Notes under the pieces: generated by a model
Seen by the model: only the letters and a program-made list of their open reading frames with translations
Database searches by the model: none
Told to the model about the DNA's origin: nothing
Made by a program: the position numbers and the translations under genes
From: CAWGET01 sp963821715
Lineage (GTDB): Bacteria > Bacteroidota > Ignavibacteria > Ignavibacteriales > Melioribacteraceae
DNA: 64,000 nucleotides
NCBI GenBank assembly: GCA_963821715.1
Contig: CAWGET010000006.1
Location: 186,001-250,000 of the forward strand
Reading direction: 5' to 3'
Shown: piece after piece, positions 1 through 7,347 of the stretch
Numbering within the stretch: the first letter of the stretch is position 1
Layout of the letters: each line of letters starts with the position of its first letter

Positions 1-820
1 CGTTATATTTTCCATCATTTAATACAAGCTGTGCAATTTTTGCCATTGCCCTAGGAGTTGAATTTATGCCAAATGCTCCTAAAGTAGTGCCGTCTTTGTA
101 ATTTAGCCATTCAATTTTTCTTAAACCAATTTTTGAGAATAGAACTTCATCAGCCCAATCAGACATTTTCTTTCCGGTTAATTTTTGAATTATTGAGGAT
201 AAAATCTGAGGATCACCATCTTTATATTTGAAATATGTCCCGGGTTCATAAATCAGATCTTTACTTAGAACAAATGATAAATAGCTATTTGGAATTTGCC
301 GAAGTATCTCAGAATCATCTCCATTAAGTCCGTAATTTTTGTAATCAATTCCAGATTGCATTGTTAATAAATCTTTAACAGTTATATTTTGTTTATCGGG
401 ATGCTTTTCTAATGATTCCGGTAGATATTTTTCTATTTTATCATCTAAGGAATTTAATAAACCTTTGTCTAAAGCAATTCCAACAAGAACGCCGGTAACT
501 TGTTTTGTGCAAGACCAAAATGGTCTTAAAGTAGTTCTATCGGATTCATCTTTAGTATAACTTTCCGCCACGAGTTTCGCATTTCTAAAAACGGTCATAC
601 TTCTAACTTGCCAAACATTATTATCGTTATGAAAATCTTCAAAAACGGAAACCATTCCTAAACTGTCGATATTTTCTTTTGAAGGAGTAGAAATTTCCCA
701 TCCGTCATTTAGTGTAGTTGGTTTGAATGATTCAAAGGGAGTCTTTAATTCCGGCTCTGTTATGCATCCAACCACAGAAAATATTAGTATTAATGCAGAA
801 ATTAAAATTCGCTTATTCAT
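1..820 (-). CDS. Beta-lactamase-family serine hydrolase lipoprotein (partial)
   Basis: The gene starts at the ATG at 820 and runs off the left edge, so the C-terminus is missing. The N-terminus is a lipoprotein signal (MNKRILISALILIF, then VVGC with the lipid-attachment Cys at residue 19). The mature part resembles class C beta-lactamase/EstB/D-alanyl-D-alanine carboxypeptidase-like hydrolases. The nucleophile motif is S-C-T-K at residues 103-106 (WSCTKQVTG). The second catalytic motif appears as Y-K-D (FKYKDGDPQIL) instead of the usual Y-x-N. The KTG-like third motif would lie outside the window. It probably acts in the periplasm on a peptide, ester or amide, and resistance to beta-lactams cannot be inferred. 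It follows the next gene upstream with no gap, so the two are probably co-transcribed. Confidence 0.8.
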   Translation of the reverse strand, partial: MNKRILISALILIFSVVGCITEPELKTPFESFKPTTLNDGWEISTPSKENIDSLGMVSVFEDFHNDNNVWQVRSMTVFRNAKLVAESYTKDESDRTTLRPFWSCTKQVTGVLVGIALDKGLLNSLDDKIEKYLPESLEKHPDKQNITVKDLLTMQSGIDYKNYGLNGDDSEILRQIPNSYLSFVLSKDLIYEPGTYFKYKDGDPQILSSIIQKLTGKKMSDWADEVLFSKIGLRKIEWLNYKDGTTLGAFGINSTPRAMAKIAQLVLNDGKYN

Positions 821-1567
821 TTATTTTCCTCCCAAATTGTATTTTATATTCAAAGCGTGGTTTAGCATTTTTATCTTTGGATCATCAAAATATTGGAGAT
901 AGTTTAAGCTGTAGCCAATTCCCCAGGTTCTAGATTTTCCTATGTAGTAGTTAAAATTGAATGAAGTATTAAAAAGTCTATTAATGCTTCCAATTTTCAT
1001 ATTTGAATGGAGGTCAGAAATAAAATCGGAAACTTTAAGTGAGAAGAAATAATAATCTCTTGAAGCCGGAGGACGCGAAGTTAAGCTTAAACCCGATATT
1101 GCAAAATTTGCGGTTAGTAAATTTTCTCCGTTAGGATATTCAAAATAAAGATTTGGTGATAAACTGAAATTCGTTGTCCAAAAATCTAAGCCGGATTGTA
1201 AATCCGGATAAAGCTGAAGACTATAAGTAGCTTTAAATTGCGGACCAAGATAAAGTTTGTAATCAGAACTATTTGATATTATGAAGCCGTAATAAATAAT
1301 TATTGGAGAAATATCGACTGAGATTCCGAGAATTCCACGATTATCTAAAATGCTTGCGCCAAGAGTTGGACTAAAAATTAATGCTCGTTCAGAATCAATA
1401 TTTTGATAACTGTAATTCAGAGAAAAAGTCGGTCCTTCAAAAACCATATTGTTATTGAACTTTTCTTGAATCTGAGTGAACTTTGCCGAAATACCAATAT
1501 AATGTTGAGCTTTGATCTGGATTACAAAAATCAGAATAAAAAATAAAACGCTTGATTTAAATTTCAT
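821..1567 (-). CDS. Predicted outer-membrane beta-barrel protein, function unknown
   Basis: This 248-residue protein begins with a cleavable signal peptide (MKFKSSVLFFILIFVIQIKAQ, Bacteroidota-style AQ cleavage). The rest alternates short polar and hydrophobic/aromatic stretches, as in small outer-membrane barrels, and it ends LNIKYNLGGK. I recognise no named family. Its stop codon (821-823) directly abuts the start of the beta-lactamase-family lipoprotein at 820, so the two form a likely operon. The barrel call rests on composition and the signal peptide only. Confidence 0.55.
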   Translation of the reverse strand: MKFKSSVLFFILIFVIQIKAQHYIGISAKFTQIQEKFNNNMVFEGPTFSLNYSYQNIDSERALIFSPTLGASILDNRGILGISVDISPIIIYYGFIISNSSDYKLYLGPQFKATYSLQLYPDLQSGLDFWTTNFSLSPNLYFEYPNGENLLTANFAISGLSLTSRPPASRDYYFFSLKVSDFISDLHSNMKIGSINRLFNTSFNFNYYIGKSRTWGIGYSLNYLQYFDDPKIKMLNHALNIKYNLGGK

Positions 1568-1645
1568 AAATCTGCCTTTGCAAATTTGTTAAATAATTGT
1601 GATACAAAGGTCATAATGAAACCAAGCTAATTCAATCGCCAATCA

Positions 1646-1678
1646 GTGTGATTTTGAACTATAACACTAATATCACAC
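1646..1678. promoter_or_regulatory. Inverted repeat between divergent genes (possible operator)
   Basis: GTGTGAT at 1646-1652 and ATCACAC at 1672-1678 form perfect 7-bp arms separated by 19 bp, in the 181-bp gap between the minus-strand barrel gene and the plus-strand GIN-domain gene. The spacing is long for a simple dimer site, so it could be an operator, a hairpin or chance. Confidence 0.3.
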
Positions 1679-1748
1679 CAAAGTAGTATGTTCATTTTGG
1701 TTTGTCAAAGTTAGATTTGGAGCAGTTATTTTAAAATAGGAGACAAAA

Positions 1749-2456
1749 ATGAAAACTGTTTTGAGATTTATATTTCTAGTAACCAGCTTAATAAATCTTA
1801 CTGCTTGCAATTCAGATTCTTCCATTGTTGGCAATAATAATTTTGTAACCAAAGATTTTACGGTTGGAGAATTTGAAAATATATCAAATCCATTTTCCGG
1901 ATCAGTAAAATTGAAATATGGAAGTCCTAAGGTTGTTGTTACCGCAGAAAGCAATATAATCGATTTGATAAATATTGACAATGAAAACAACACATTAAAA
2001 TTCGGAAGTGGGAATAATGATTTCCAGAGCAACGGAATTGATTTTGTGGTATACTCAACCAGCTTCAATGAATTAACAAATAACGGAAGCGCGAATTGGA
2101 CTTCAGATTCTTTGAATATAAATCCAATTATTACTGCAAACGGATCCGGTAAAATTGAATTGACGGGAAAATCTGTAAATCAAAATATTACTTTGAATTC
2201 ATCTGCAGAGATAAATCTTGAAAAAATGCCAACAGGAAACTGTAGAATTGATTTAAATGGAAACGGCAATATTTATGTTGATGTATCAAATAACTTGACT
2301 GCCGTTATGGATGGTTCAGGAAATATTTATGTAAAAAACATTTCGGGCATTTTAACTGTTACAATAAATGGAAGCGGTAATTTATATTACAACGGAAATC
2401 CACAAGACTTAATACAAACATTGAATGGTTCAGGAAGAGTAATTAAATATCCTTAA
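1749..2456 (+). CDS. GIN-domain (DUF2807-type) lipoprotein
   Basis: This 235-residue protein has a lipoprotein signal (MKTVLRFIFLVTSLINLTAC, lipid-attachment Cys at 20) and a repetitive beta-rich body. Repeated turns such as NGSGNIY, DGSGNIYVKN and NGSGNLYYNG are typical of the GIN/DUF2807 'putative auto-transporter adhesin head' family, a right-handed beta-helix-like fold common in Bacteroidota. The pattern is similar in style to the TSGGDI repeats of the gene near 63000. A ribosome-binding site (AGGAGA) lies just upstream of the ATG. The function of the family is not firmly known; it is probably anchored in an envelope membrane. It converges on the LuxR-type gene, with only 10 bp between their ends. 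Confidence 0.8.
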   Translation: MKTVLRFIFLVTSLINLTACNSDSSIVGNNNFVTKDFTVGEFENISNPFSGSVKLKYGSPKVVVTAESNIIDLINIDNENNTLKFGSGNNDFQSNGIDFVVYSTSFNELTNNGSANWTSDSLNINPIITANGSGKIELTGKSVNQNITLNSSAEINLEKMPTGNCRIDLNGNGNIYVDVSNNLTAVMDGSGNIYVKNISGILTVTINGSGNLYYNGNPQDLIQTLNGSGRVIKYP

Positions 2457-2466
2457 TTGAAATTTT

Positions 2467-3369
2467 CTAAGCTTGGTGTTTCTTGTTCTGCATTAATTTT
2501 ACAATTTCGTGCCGACGAGAGATGCCAAGTTTTGGATAAATATTTTTGATGTGAGTTTTAACGGTGTTAAGTGAAATGAACAATTCTTCTGCAATTTCTT
2601 TATAACTTTTTCCGTCAACCAGCAATTCAACAACTTGAAATTCTCTATTTGAGAGATCGAATTTCTGAGCAAAATCATTGTGAATTCCAGCACCCATAAT
2701 ACCAGTTATTTCTTTTCCTTCTCTTGGCGAAATCTTTTTGTAATAGTAATAGCTGAAAACCACTCCAACTACAGAATAAATTAAAGGAAAAAGTTTAATG
2801 CCGGTTTTATTAAGCAGGAAAGTGTCGTTTATTATCACAGGAATAAGAAGGAGCCAGGAAAAGGATAATTTTCTCAGAAAATTGTTTGAACCGGAATATT
2901 TCAATAATATAAACCAACAGTAAACTATAACTGTTAAGAAAACTAAATTTTTAAAGATCGTTGCATATTGTGTTAATACTGTTGCAGCATCAATAATCCT
3001 TGAAGCGTTATGTAGGACAAAAGTTATAAAAGCTAAAGCTACAAAAATTTTATCACGTTTATTTTGATTTGGAATTTCAACTATTGTATGTATAAAAAGG
3101 GGGACAGTAAAAATAAGTAGTGTAAATACAACCGGGTTCTCAAGATATAGAAAGAAATAATATAATCCACCTTCATAATCGGTTATGTTAGTCCTTAGAT
3201 ATGAGGAAATGAAATTAAATACTATTATTAGAGAGAATGAAGAGTAGAAATAAATGAAAGGCTTTAGTTCTTCTTTTTTCGAATTAAAATAGAAGAAAAA
3301 AACGAGACCAAGTGAAACACTTCCCACTATAAATGTTAATAAAAAATAGAGTATCTCAATTTGTTTCAA
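2467..3369 (-). CDS. Membrane-anchored LuxR-family transcriptional regulator
   Basis: This 300-residue protein has about seven hydrophobic segments in residues 1-210 (for example IEILYFLLTFIVGSVSLGLV) followed by a LuxR/GerE helix-turn-helix at about 235-297. The key stretch LSNREFQVVELLVDGKSYKEIAEEL followed by ISLNTVKTHIKNIYPKLGI is a clear GerE domain. It is presumably a one-component membrane sensor whose C-terminal domain binds DNA. The only start in this frame near the 5' end is a TTG at 3369; a closer-looking ATG upstream is out of frame. It lies immediately beyond the attC-like site at 3451-3641. No such motif lies on its 3' side, so it may be the chromosomal flank and not a cassette. 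Confidence 0.8.
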   Translation of the reverse strand: MKQIEILYFLLTFIVGSVSLGLVFFFYFNSKKEELKPFIYFYSSFSLIIVFNFISSYLRTNITDYEGGLYYFFLYLENPVVFTLLIFTVPLFIHTIVEIPNQNKRDKIFVALAFITFVLHNASRIIDAATVLTQYATIFKNLVFLTVIVYCWFILLKYSGSNNFLRKLSFSWLLLIPVIINDTFLLNKTGIKLFPLIYSVVGVVFSYYYYKKISPREGKEITGIMGAGIHNDFAQKFDLSNREFQVVELLVDGKSYKEIAEELFISLNTVKTHIKNIYPKLGISRRHEIVKLMQNKKHQA

Positions 3370-3450
3370 TATGATCCATTTAAATTTTCCTGATTAATAA
3401 AATAATAAAATTGAGTATAAGATATTAAACTCGCTGAAATAATATTAGCT

Positions 3451-3641
3451 GTATAACGGTGTTGTGCCTAAGCCGAAGCCCAACACAACAATGCCGAATT
3501 TATTAAATAACTTTTTAATTAGAACAAATTTTCATTTACAAACTAAGCTAAACAAAAAAGCTGAAACGGAACTACAAACTATTAAACTGTACAAATGCCA
3601 AATGCGAAAAAAGCTTTCGGTTTGAGGCACTTGTTAGGCGT
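3451..3641 (-). other. attC-like recombination site 3' of higBA
   Basis: Read on the minus strand, the site opens with R''-like CGCCTAACAA followed by GTGCCTCAAACCG and closes with CGGCTTAGGC, a short spacer and CCGTTATAC. The inner boxes GCCT(C)AA-ACCG and CGGCTTAGGC pair with one extra unpaired base, the arrangement of L''/L' in integron attC sites. The outer boxes are RYYYAAC- and GTTATAC-like. The length of about 190 bp is at the long end for attC. The R'' box (TACGCCTAAC) is the exact complement of the unit's own start at 5279-5288, as the cassette rule predicts. Folding of the bottom strand has not been computed. Confidence 0.5.
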
Positions 3642-3681
3642 ATTTAGAAATAAATAACGCAATCCCTCATTTAGGTGAATG

Positions 3682-4887
3682 CTATAAATATGATAAAAAA
3701 TGTTTTCGTATTTGTTTGTTCCCAACATGCTTTGAAAGCAATTTATAATTATTAGCCGCAAATCTAATTCGACCGGCTATAATTGCTGGATGGATCTTTA
3801 AATCACTAGCCAATTTATAAATTGAGGAAATGTTATTGCCTTCAACTGGATTTTTGTCCCAAATTTGTTTAGAAATTAGCGCCTCACTCGCTAGATCATC
3901 AGCTTCTGTCTCTATTTTATTATCATCAATCTCACTAATACGTATGTCAAAATCGTCAACAATAAATCTTTCTGAGTTTGAAAGATGCAAAGAAACATGA
4001 GCAAGCTCATGTAGTAAACAAAACCAAAAGTTATCAATTCTGTCGTAACGCAGCGTCAATGCTACCACAGGAGTGTCATCTGGCAATAAAAAGGCTGCTC
4101 CGTCGAGGTAGGTTTTGGGCAGGTGGGGTAATATAATCATATGAATACCTTGTTTTTCAAGGTATTCTTTTGCAAGCAATGGACCGTTATCAAAATAACT
4201 TAATTTTACTATTTCTCTTAATGAGTTTAGATTGAGTGATTCTTTATTAAAATCGGTGCTCAATTTCCCTTTTTTAGATATTGAGAGAACTTGCAAACAC
4301 CATGCTACAAGTGAATACTTTTCCATTTTAGGATTGTATCTTCCTCGTCCACCTTGGCGGAAATAGCTGGCAGGAATCATCTCTAAGCCACCAATGTCAG
4401 TAATTAAACTTCTAATTAACTCTTCTGATTTCTCCTTTAAGTTGTCAACTTTTGGAAGCCATCCACGCTTCGCCATTTCAATAACTGGAAAGCTTGACCA
4501 AACCACATTCTCATATGATGTTGGGAATTTTCCATCAGGTTCTCTAAGTAAAACTTCAGCAGGAATACCTAATTCGATATTTAATGCTCTCATCATAGCC
4601 AATGTAAGAGTGCGTTTCCCATTTAATATCTCAGAAACTTTGCTTTTGCTACCCAAATATGGAGTCATATCCTTCTGGAACAATCCGAGTTGTTCCATGC
4701 GGAATTTTATTGCCTCTATTGGATCTGGAAAATCTATTGGAAATTGTTTTTCTTCATAAAGTTCCACTAAAGTTGTGAGTAGTTCCAATTCATCATATTC
4801 TGTTGTGCCAGGTTTAGAATCAAAAATAACATCTATCCTCGCTAAGGCTTTTTCGTAGTCGTCAATATTTTTAATTAAATGGTTCAT
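3682..4887 (-). CDS. higA: HigA-type antitoxin fused to an ImmA/IrrE-like metallopeptidase domain
   Basis: This 401-residue protein has two modules. Residues about 55-112 form an XRE/HigA helix-turn-helix (FRMEQLGLFQKDMTPYLGS, then KVSEILNGKRTLTLAMMRAL). Residues about 230-380 form an ImmA/IrrE zinc-peptidase-like domain with HELAH at 293-297 and a downstream ETEADDLA that can supply the third zinc ligand. It starts 3 bp after the toxin gene, giving the toxin-first order typical of higBA. By family knowledge the HTH module neutralises the toxin and represses the operon. The peptidase module may allow regulated cleavage of the antitoxin or another repressor; that role is inference. The usual HigA antitoxin is only about 100 residues, so this is a long variant. 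Confidence 0.85.
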   Translation of the reverse strand: MNHLIKNIDDYEKALARIDVIFDSKPGTTEYDELELLTTLVELYEEKQFPIDFPDPIEAIKFRMEQLGLFQKDMTPYLGSKSKVSEILNGKRTLTLAMMRALNIELGIPAEVLLREPDGKFPTSYENVVWSSFPVIEMAKRGWLPKVDNLKEKSEELIRSLITDIGGLEMIPASYFRQGGRGRYNPKMEKYSLVAWCLQVLSISKKGKLSTDFNKESLNLNSLREIVKLSYFDNGPLLAKEYLEKQGIHMIILPHLPKTYLDGAAFLLPDDTPVVALTLRYDRIDNFWFCLLHELAHVSLHLSNSERFIVDDFDIRISEIDDNKIETEADDLASEALISKQIWDKNPVEGNNISSIYKLASDLKIHPAIIAGRIRFAANNYKLLSKHVGNKQIRKHFLSYL

Positions 4888-4890
4888 ATT

Positions 4891-5190
4891 TTATATATTT
4901 TCCGCATCAATTTTGTCATACTGTTTGTGTGTTCCAATAAATCGGATAAATATCGTTTTAGAATCAAAATTCACTCTTACTACTAATCTGTATTTATTTC
5001 CAGCAATATTAAAAACAATTCGATTGTTTTTTAGGATGCTAGCCGATCTATATTTTTCTTTAACATCAGCAGGGGAATCCCAATCTGCATGTTTTGCCTC
5101 ATAATACCAAGATTCTAACTGTCCTTTTGAATCACTATATTCATTTATTGTATAGAATTCAATAAAAGTTTTTCTGCTAATTATGTGCAT
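4891..5190 (-). CDS. higB: HigB-family mRNA interferase toxin
   Basis: I place the start at the ATG at 5190 (MHIISRKTFIEFY), giving 99 residues; an upstream in-frame TTG at 5208 would add six. The protein matches the HigB_toxin family (RelE-like fold): an N-terminal helix region, the WYYEAKHADWDSPADVKEKY segment, then KNNRIVFNIAGNKYRLVVRV and a C-terminal FIRFIGTHKQYDKID, the hallmark end of this family. These toxins cleave mRNA on the ribosome and are held in check by the antitoxin encoded immediately downstream. A palindrome at 5223-5247, just upstream, is a likely autoregulatory operator. Confidence 0.88.
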   Translation of the reverse strand: MHIISRKTFIEFYTINEYSDSKGQLESWYYEAKHADWDSPADVKEKYRSASILKNNRIVFNIAGNKYRLVVRVNFDSKTIFIRFIGTHKQYDKIDAENI

Positions 5191-5222
5191 AATATAAATA
5201 GTTCCCAAATAAATGTCAAGGT

Positions 5223-5247
5223 AAATGTTCCTAATATGGGAACATTT
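5223..5247. promoter_or_regulatory. Likely HigA operator (inverted repeat)
   Basis: AAATGTTCC (5223-5231) and GGAACATTT (5239-5247) are perfect 9-bp arms around a 7-bp spacer, centred about 45 bp upstream of the higB start. A related half-site, GTTCCC, lies near 5201-5206. HigA-type antitoxins usually bind such palindromes to repress their own operon. Confidence 0.6.
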
Positions 5248-5274
5248 TTTTATTAATCTCCCAGCAGATAATAA

Positions 5275-5300
5275 TTTATACGCCTAACTATTACTTATAC
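5275..5300 (-). other. Cassette boundary motif (GTTAGGCG on the minus strand)
   Basis: On the minus strand this reads GTATAAGTAATAGTTAGGCGTATAA. The GTTAGGC core (5282-5288) matches the integron core GTTRRRY and faces the CGCCTAAC box at 3632-3639, so the two bracket higBA as inverted repeats. The lead-in TATAAGTAAT resembles the CATAAGTAAAT at the other boundary near 10155. I could not identify a convincing left half of an attC for this junction. Confidence 0.4.
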
Positions 5301-5531
5301 TGCTTTAATGTAAATACTCTGGCACGTTATTATGCAGCTTTTAATTAAAATTTTCCTATAACTTTTATTTTTATGGAAAACGGAAACATGTAAATAATTA
5401 TTGTGCATATATCATACTTTAAAATATCACCTGTTTATTTCCTAAATAAATGTTATCTCCATTCATGATAAGAATCTATGCAGATTTTGTGTACGGTTAA
5501 AAAAAGATTTTGTTTAAATAAAATTGGTAAG

Positions 5532-5630
5532 TTTATGATATGTTTTGAATTAAGAGCCAATTCAGAACCCTGTAAAGATTCAAATAATTTTAGAAAAAAG
5601 ATAATGAAGTACTTAATAAATTTCCATAGT
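5532..5630. repeat. Diverged ~98-bp repeat, copy A
   Basis: This stretch aligns with 10367-10464 at roughly 80-85% identity by eye, sharing GATATGTTTTGAA, TTCAGAACCC, AATAATTTTAGAAA and CCATAGTA in the same order and orientation. Both copies lie on the 3' side of a minus-strand gene and about 220-250 bp from a GCCTAAC boundary. The rest of the 5191-5661 gap holds the operator, the boundary motif and AT-rich sequence without a convincing gene. Confidence 0.65.
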
Positions 5631-5661
5631 AATATTAATATAATATCTAATGATAAATATA

Positions 5662-6206
5662 TTATTTAATAAAACTACAGGTTAGATTACCATTTTCATC
5701 TAAGCTAATTTTCCAATCTGTTCCTTCATTTGCAGAATGAATTTTAAACTTACCGGAAAAGGATAAATTATTAGAGTTGTGATCCAAACCCATAAAGCTA
5801 AATTTTCCATTTAAATAGCCTTCCATTTTATTCCAGTAGTAGGTAATGCTGTAGGATTGACGACCAATATTAGTGTAAGATTTTTCAACTGCATCACCAC
5901 CAATAATAATACTCATTCCAGCTTTACCGGAATCAAGGGAAAAAGTATTTTCTTCTAAATTTTCTATTAATATATCAAATTGGTTATAATCTGTTAAATG
6001 ACCATATATTCCACGTATATGTAATGAGGAATCTTCATCATAAAACGCATTACCTCCACCTAACCATTTATCTCCATTAGTAGTTCCATTAAAAAAAGTT
6101 TCCCCTTCATAAAAAAGATCCTTATTATTCTCTTCTGTTATACTACTGTCACATCCTTCCATACCCAGAAAGAACATTATAATTAAGGGCAAAAAATAAT
6201 TTTCAT
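5662..6206 (-). pseudogene. Small secreted lipoprotein with apparent N-terminal frameshift
   Basis: A good ribosome-binding site (GGGAGG) precedes the ATG at 6204-6206, but this frame stops after MKIIFCP. One extra base in the A6 run at 6191-6196 (T6 on the coding strand) would join it to the long frame and give MKIIFLPLIIMFFLGMEGC, a textbook lipoprotein signal. The long frame continues to 5662 with ENNKDLFYEGETFFNGTTNG and a probable beta-sandwich of about 150 residues. I recognise no family. Without the correction the frame stays open back to 6306, overlapping the end of the hydrolase gene, with no plausible signal peptide. It is either a base-calling error, phase variation or a true mutation. 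Confidence 0.6.
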
Positions 6207-6230
6207 AATTCCTCCCAATTTTTTTACCTA

Positions 6231-6257
6231 GCTGTGCTAAGGCGCGCGTTATGTATA
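6231..6257 (-). other. attC-like fragment between hydrolase and lipoprotein genes
   Basis: On the minus strand the sequence is TACATAACGCGCGCCTTAGC followed by ACAGC. It combines an R''-like ATAAC with a GCGCCTTAGC box, the combination seen at the 5' side of integron attC sites, and it lies between two minus-strand genes. No matching GTTATGT start was found upstream, so support is weaker than for the higBA unit. Confidence 0.3.
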
Positions 6258-6262
6258 ATATC

Positions 6263-7210
6263 CTATTCCTTGATTGTCTTTTCCTTTTGAATTCTATCAC
6301 AGTCATTCAAAGCTAGCTTGATACTAGAAATAACTGTTTCTGGATCATCTTTCATAACATTATGTCCGGAATTGGAACAATAAAAGAACTTTCCATATTT
6401 CAAAGGATCCAATAATGCTATCCAGCGTTTCATCTTTAGGTTGTTATTTATTCTGAATAATTTCTGTTTATCAAAAATGGTTTCTCCTCTATCATCACCC
6501 TCAGTAGAATAACCTCCCGCCATTATAAAATGAACAGGCACATCGGGCAAAGGAATTCTATCGCATTCTTCAAATCCTGTCGCGTTTAATTCTGAGGATA
6601 TTTTCACTTCTTCAACATAAAAATTCGGCATTTCGGCATAAAGGTTTTCTTTGAAATTATCATACGGTTTTGCAAACATAGAATCGATTTGATGCTGAGT
6701 CAATCCAATTTCTAAGTATGGAAGAGATCCATATCCTTCCTTTTTTGTAAAATCTATAGGATCAACAAAAATTAGTCCGGCAATTTCATCCGGATAGTAT
6801 GAAGCATAACTTCTTATATACGCTCCGCCAAAAGAATGTGCTACTAATAAGTATGGAGGCTTAAGGTCTTTTTCTAAAAGCATCTTCCTTAAATTTTCTA
6901 CGATATGTTTTGTGGTTGGGGGAATACTATCATTTTCGGACTTTCCAATTCTTGGTCGGTTATAAGAAAATACTGCTGATTTTTTCGATACTTCATCAAT
7001 CACGGTTTCCCAAGTACCATATCTGCTTGCCATTCCATTTTCGAATACAATTACCGGTTTATCCTTTTGATTGTTCTCTAAACCGGATGTGAATATTTCA
7101 ACTTTCTTTCCATTCACCGTAAGGAATTCTTTTTGTCCAAAACCATTACTGCTCAACCCTAAAAACATTACAATTGCCGATATCATTATTCGTTTTAATG
7201 AATTTCTCAT
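6263..7210 (-). CDS. Secreted alpha/beta hydrolase
   Basis: This 315-residue protein has a signal peptide (MRNSLKRIMISAIVMFLGLSSNGFGQ) and an alpha/beta-hydrolase fold. Visible elements are the oxyanion strand VIFENGMASRYGTW, the nucleophile elbow AHSFGG (LLVAHSFGGAYIRSYASYYP), the acid-bearing strand GLIFVDPIDF and a late catalytic His in CSNSGHNVMKDDPE. The substrate cannot be read from the sequence; esters, lactones or peptides are possible. A good ribosome-binding site (AAAGGAG) precedes the ATG at 7210. It sits in the accessory block between the S41 protease gene and an attC-like fragment. Confidence 0.85.
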   Translation of the reverse strand: MRNSLKRIMISAIVMFLGLSSNGFGQKEFLTVNGKKVEIFTSGLENNQKDKPVIVFENGMASRYGTWETVIDEVSKKSAVFSYNRPRIGKSENDSIPPTTKHIVENLRKMLLEKDLKPPYLLVAHSFGGAYIRSYASYYPDEIAGLIFVDPIDFTKKEGYGSLPYLEIGLTQHQIDSMFAKPYDNFKENLYAEMPNFYVEEVKISSELNATGFEECDRIPLPDVPVHFIMAGGYSTEGDDRGETIFDKQKLFRINNNLKMKRWIALLDPLKYGKFFYCSNSGHNVMKDDPETVISSIKLALNDCDRIQKEKTIKE

Positions 7211-7347
7211 TAACCAATACTCCTTTTATGATGTCGTGTGTTCATGTATTTTCATTTTTTTCAAGTCTAATGTAAAATGGATAAGCGTAATATTCTCTCT
7301 CTGCTGCCGCCATTGCAATATTAGTTCCTGATAATATATTTCCATTC

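Noticed and set aside
1..820. Antibiotic-resistance beta-lactamase
   Set aside because: The SxxK motif alone is shared with esterases and peptidases, the second motif is atypical and the third lies outside the window.
1673..2068. Minus-strand 131-codon open frame
   Set aside because: It lies fully opposite the well-supported GIN-domain gene.
2467..3369. LuxR-type gene as a further integron cassette
   Set aside because: Its 3' end lies 10 bp from a convergent gene, leaving no room for an attC site.
5478..5669. Plus-strand 63-codon open frame in the gap after higB
   Set aside because: No ribosome-binding site, AT-rich composition, and it overlaps the 98-bp repeat whose second copy does not keep the frame.
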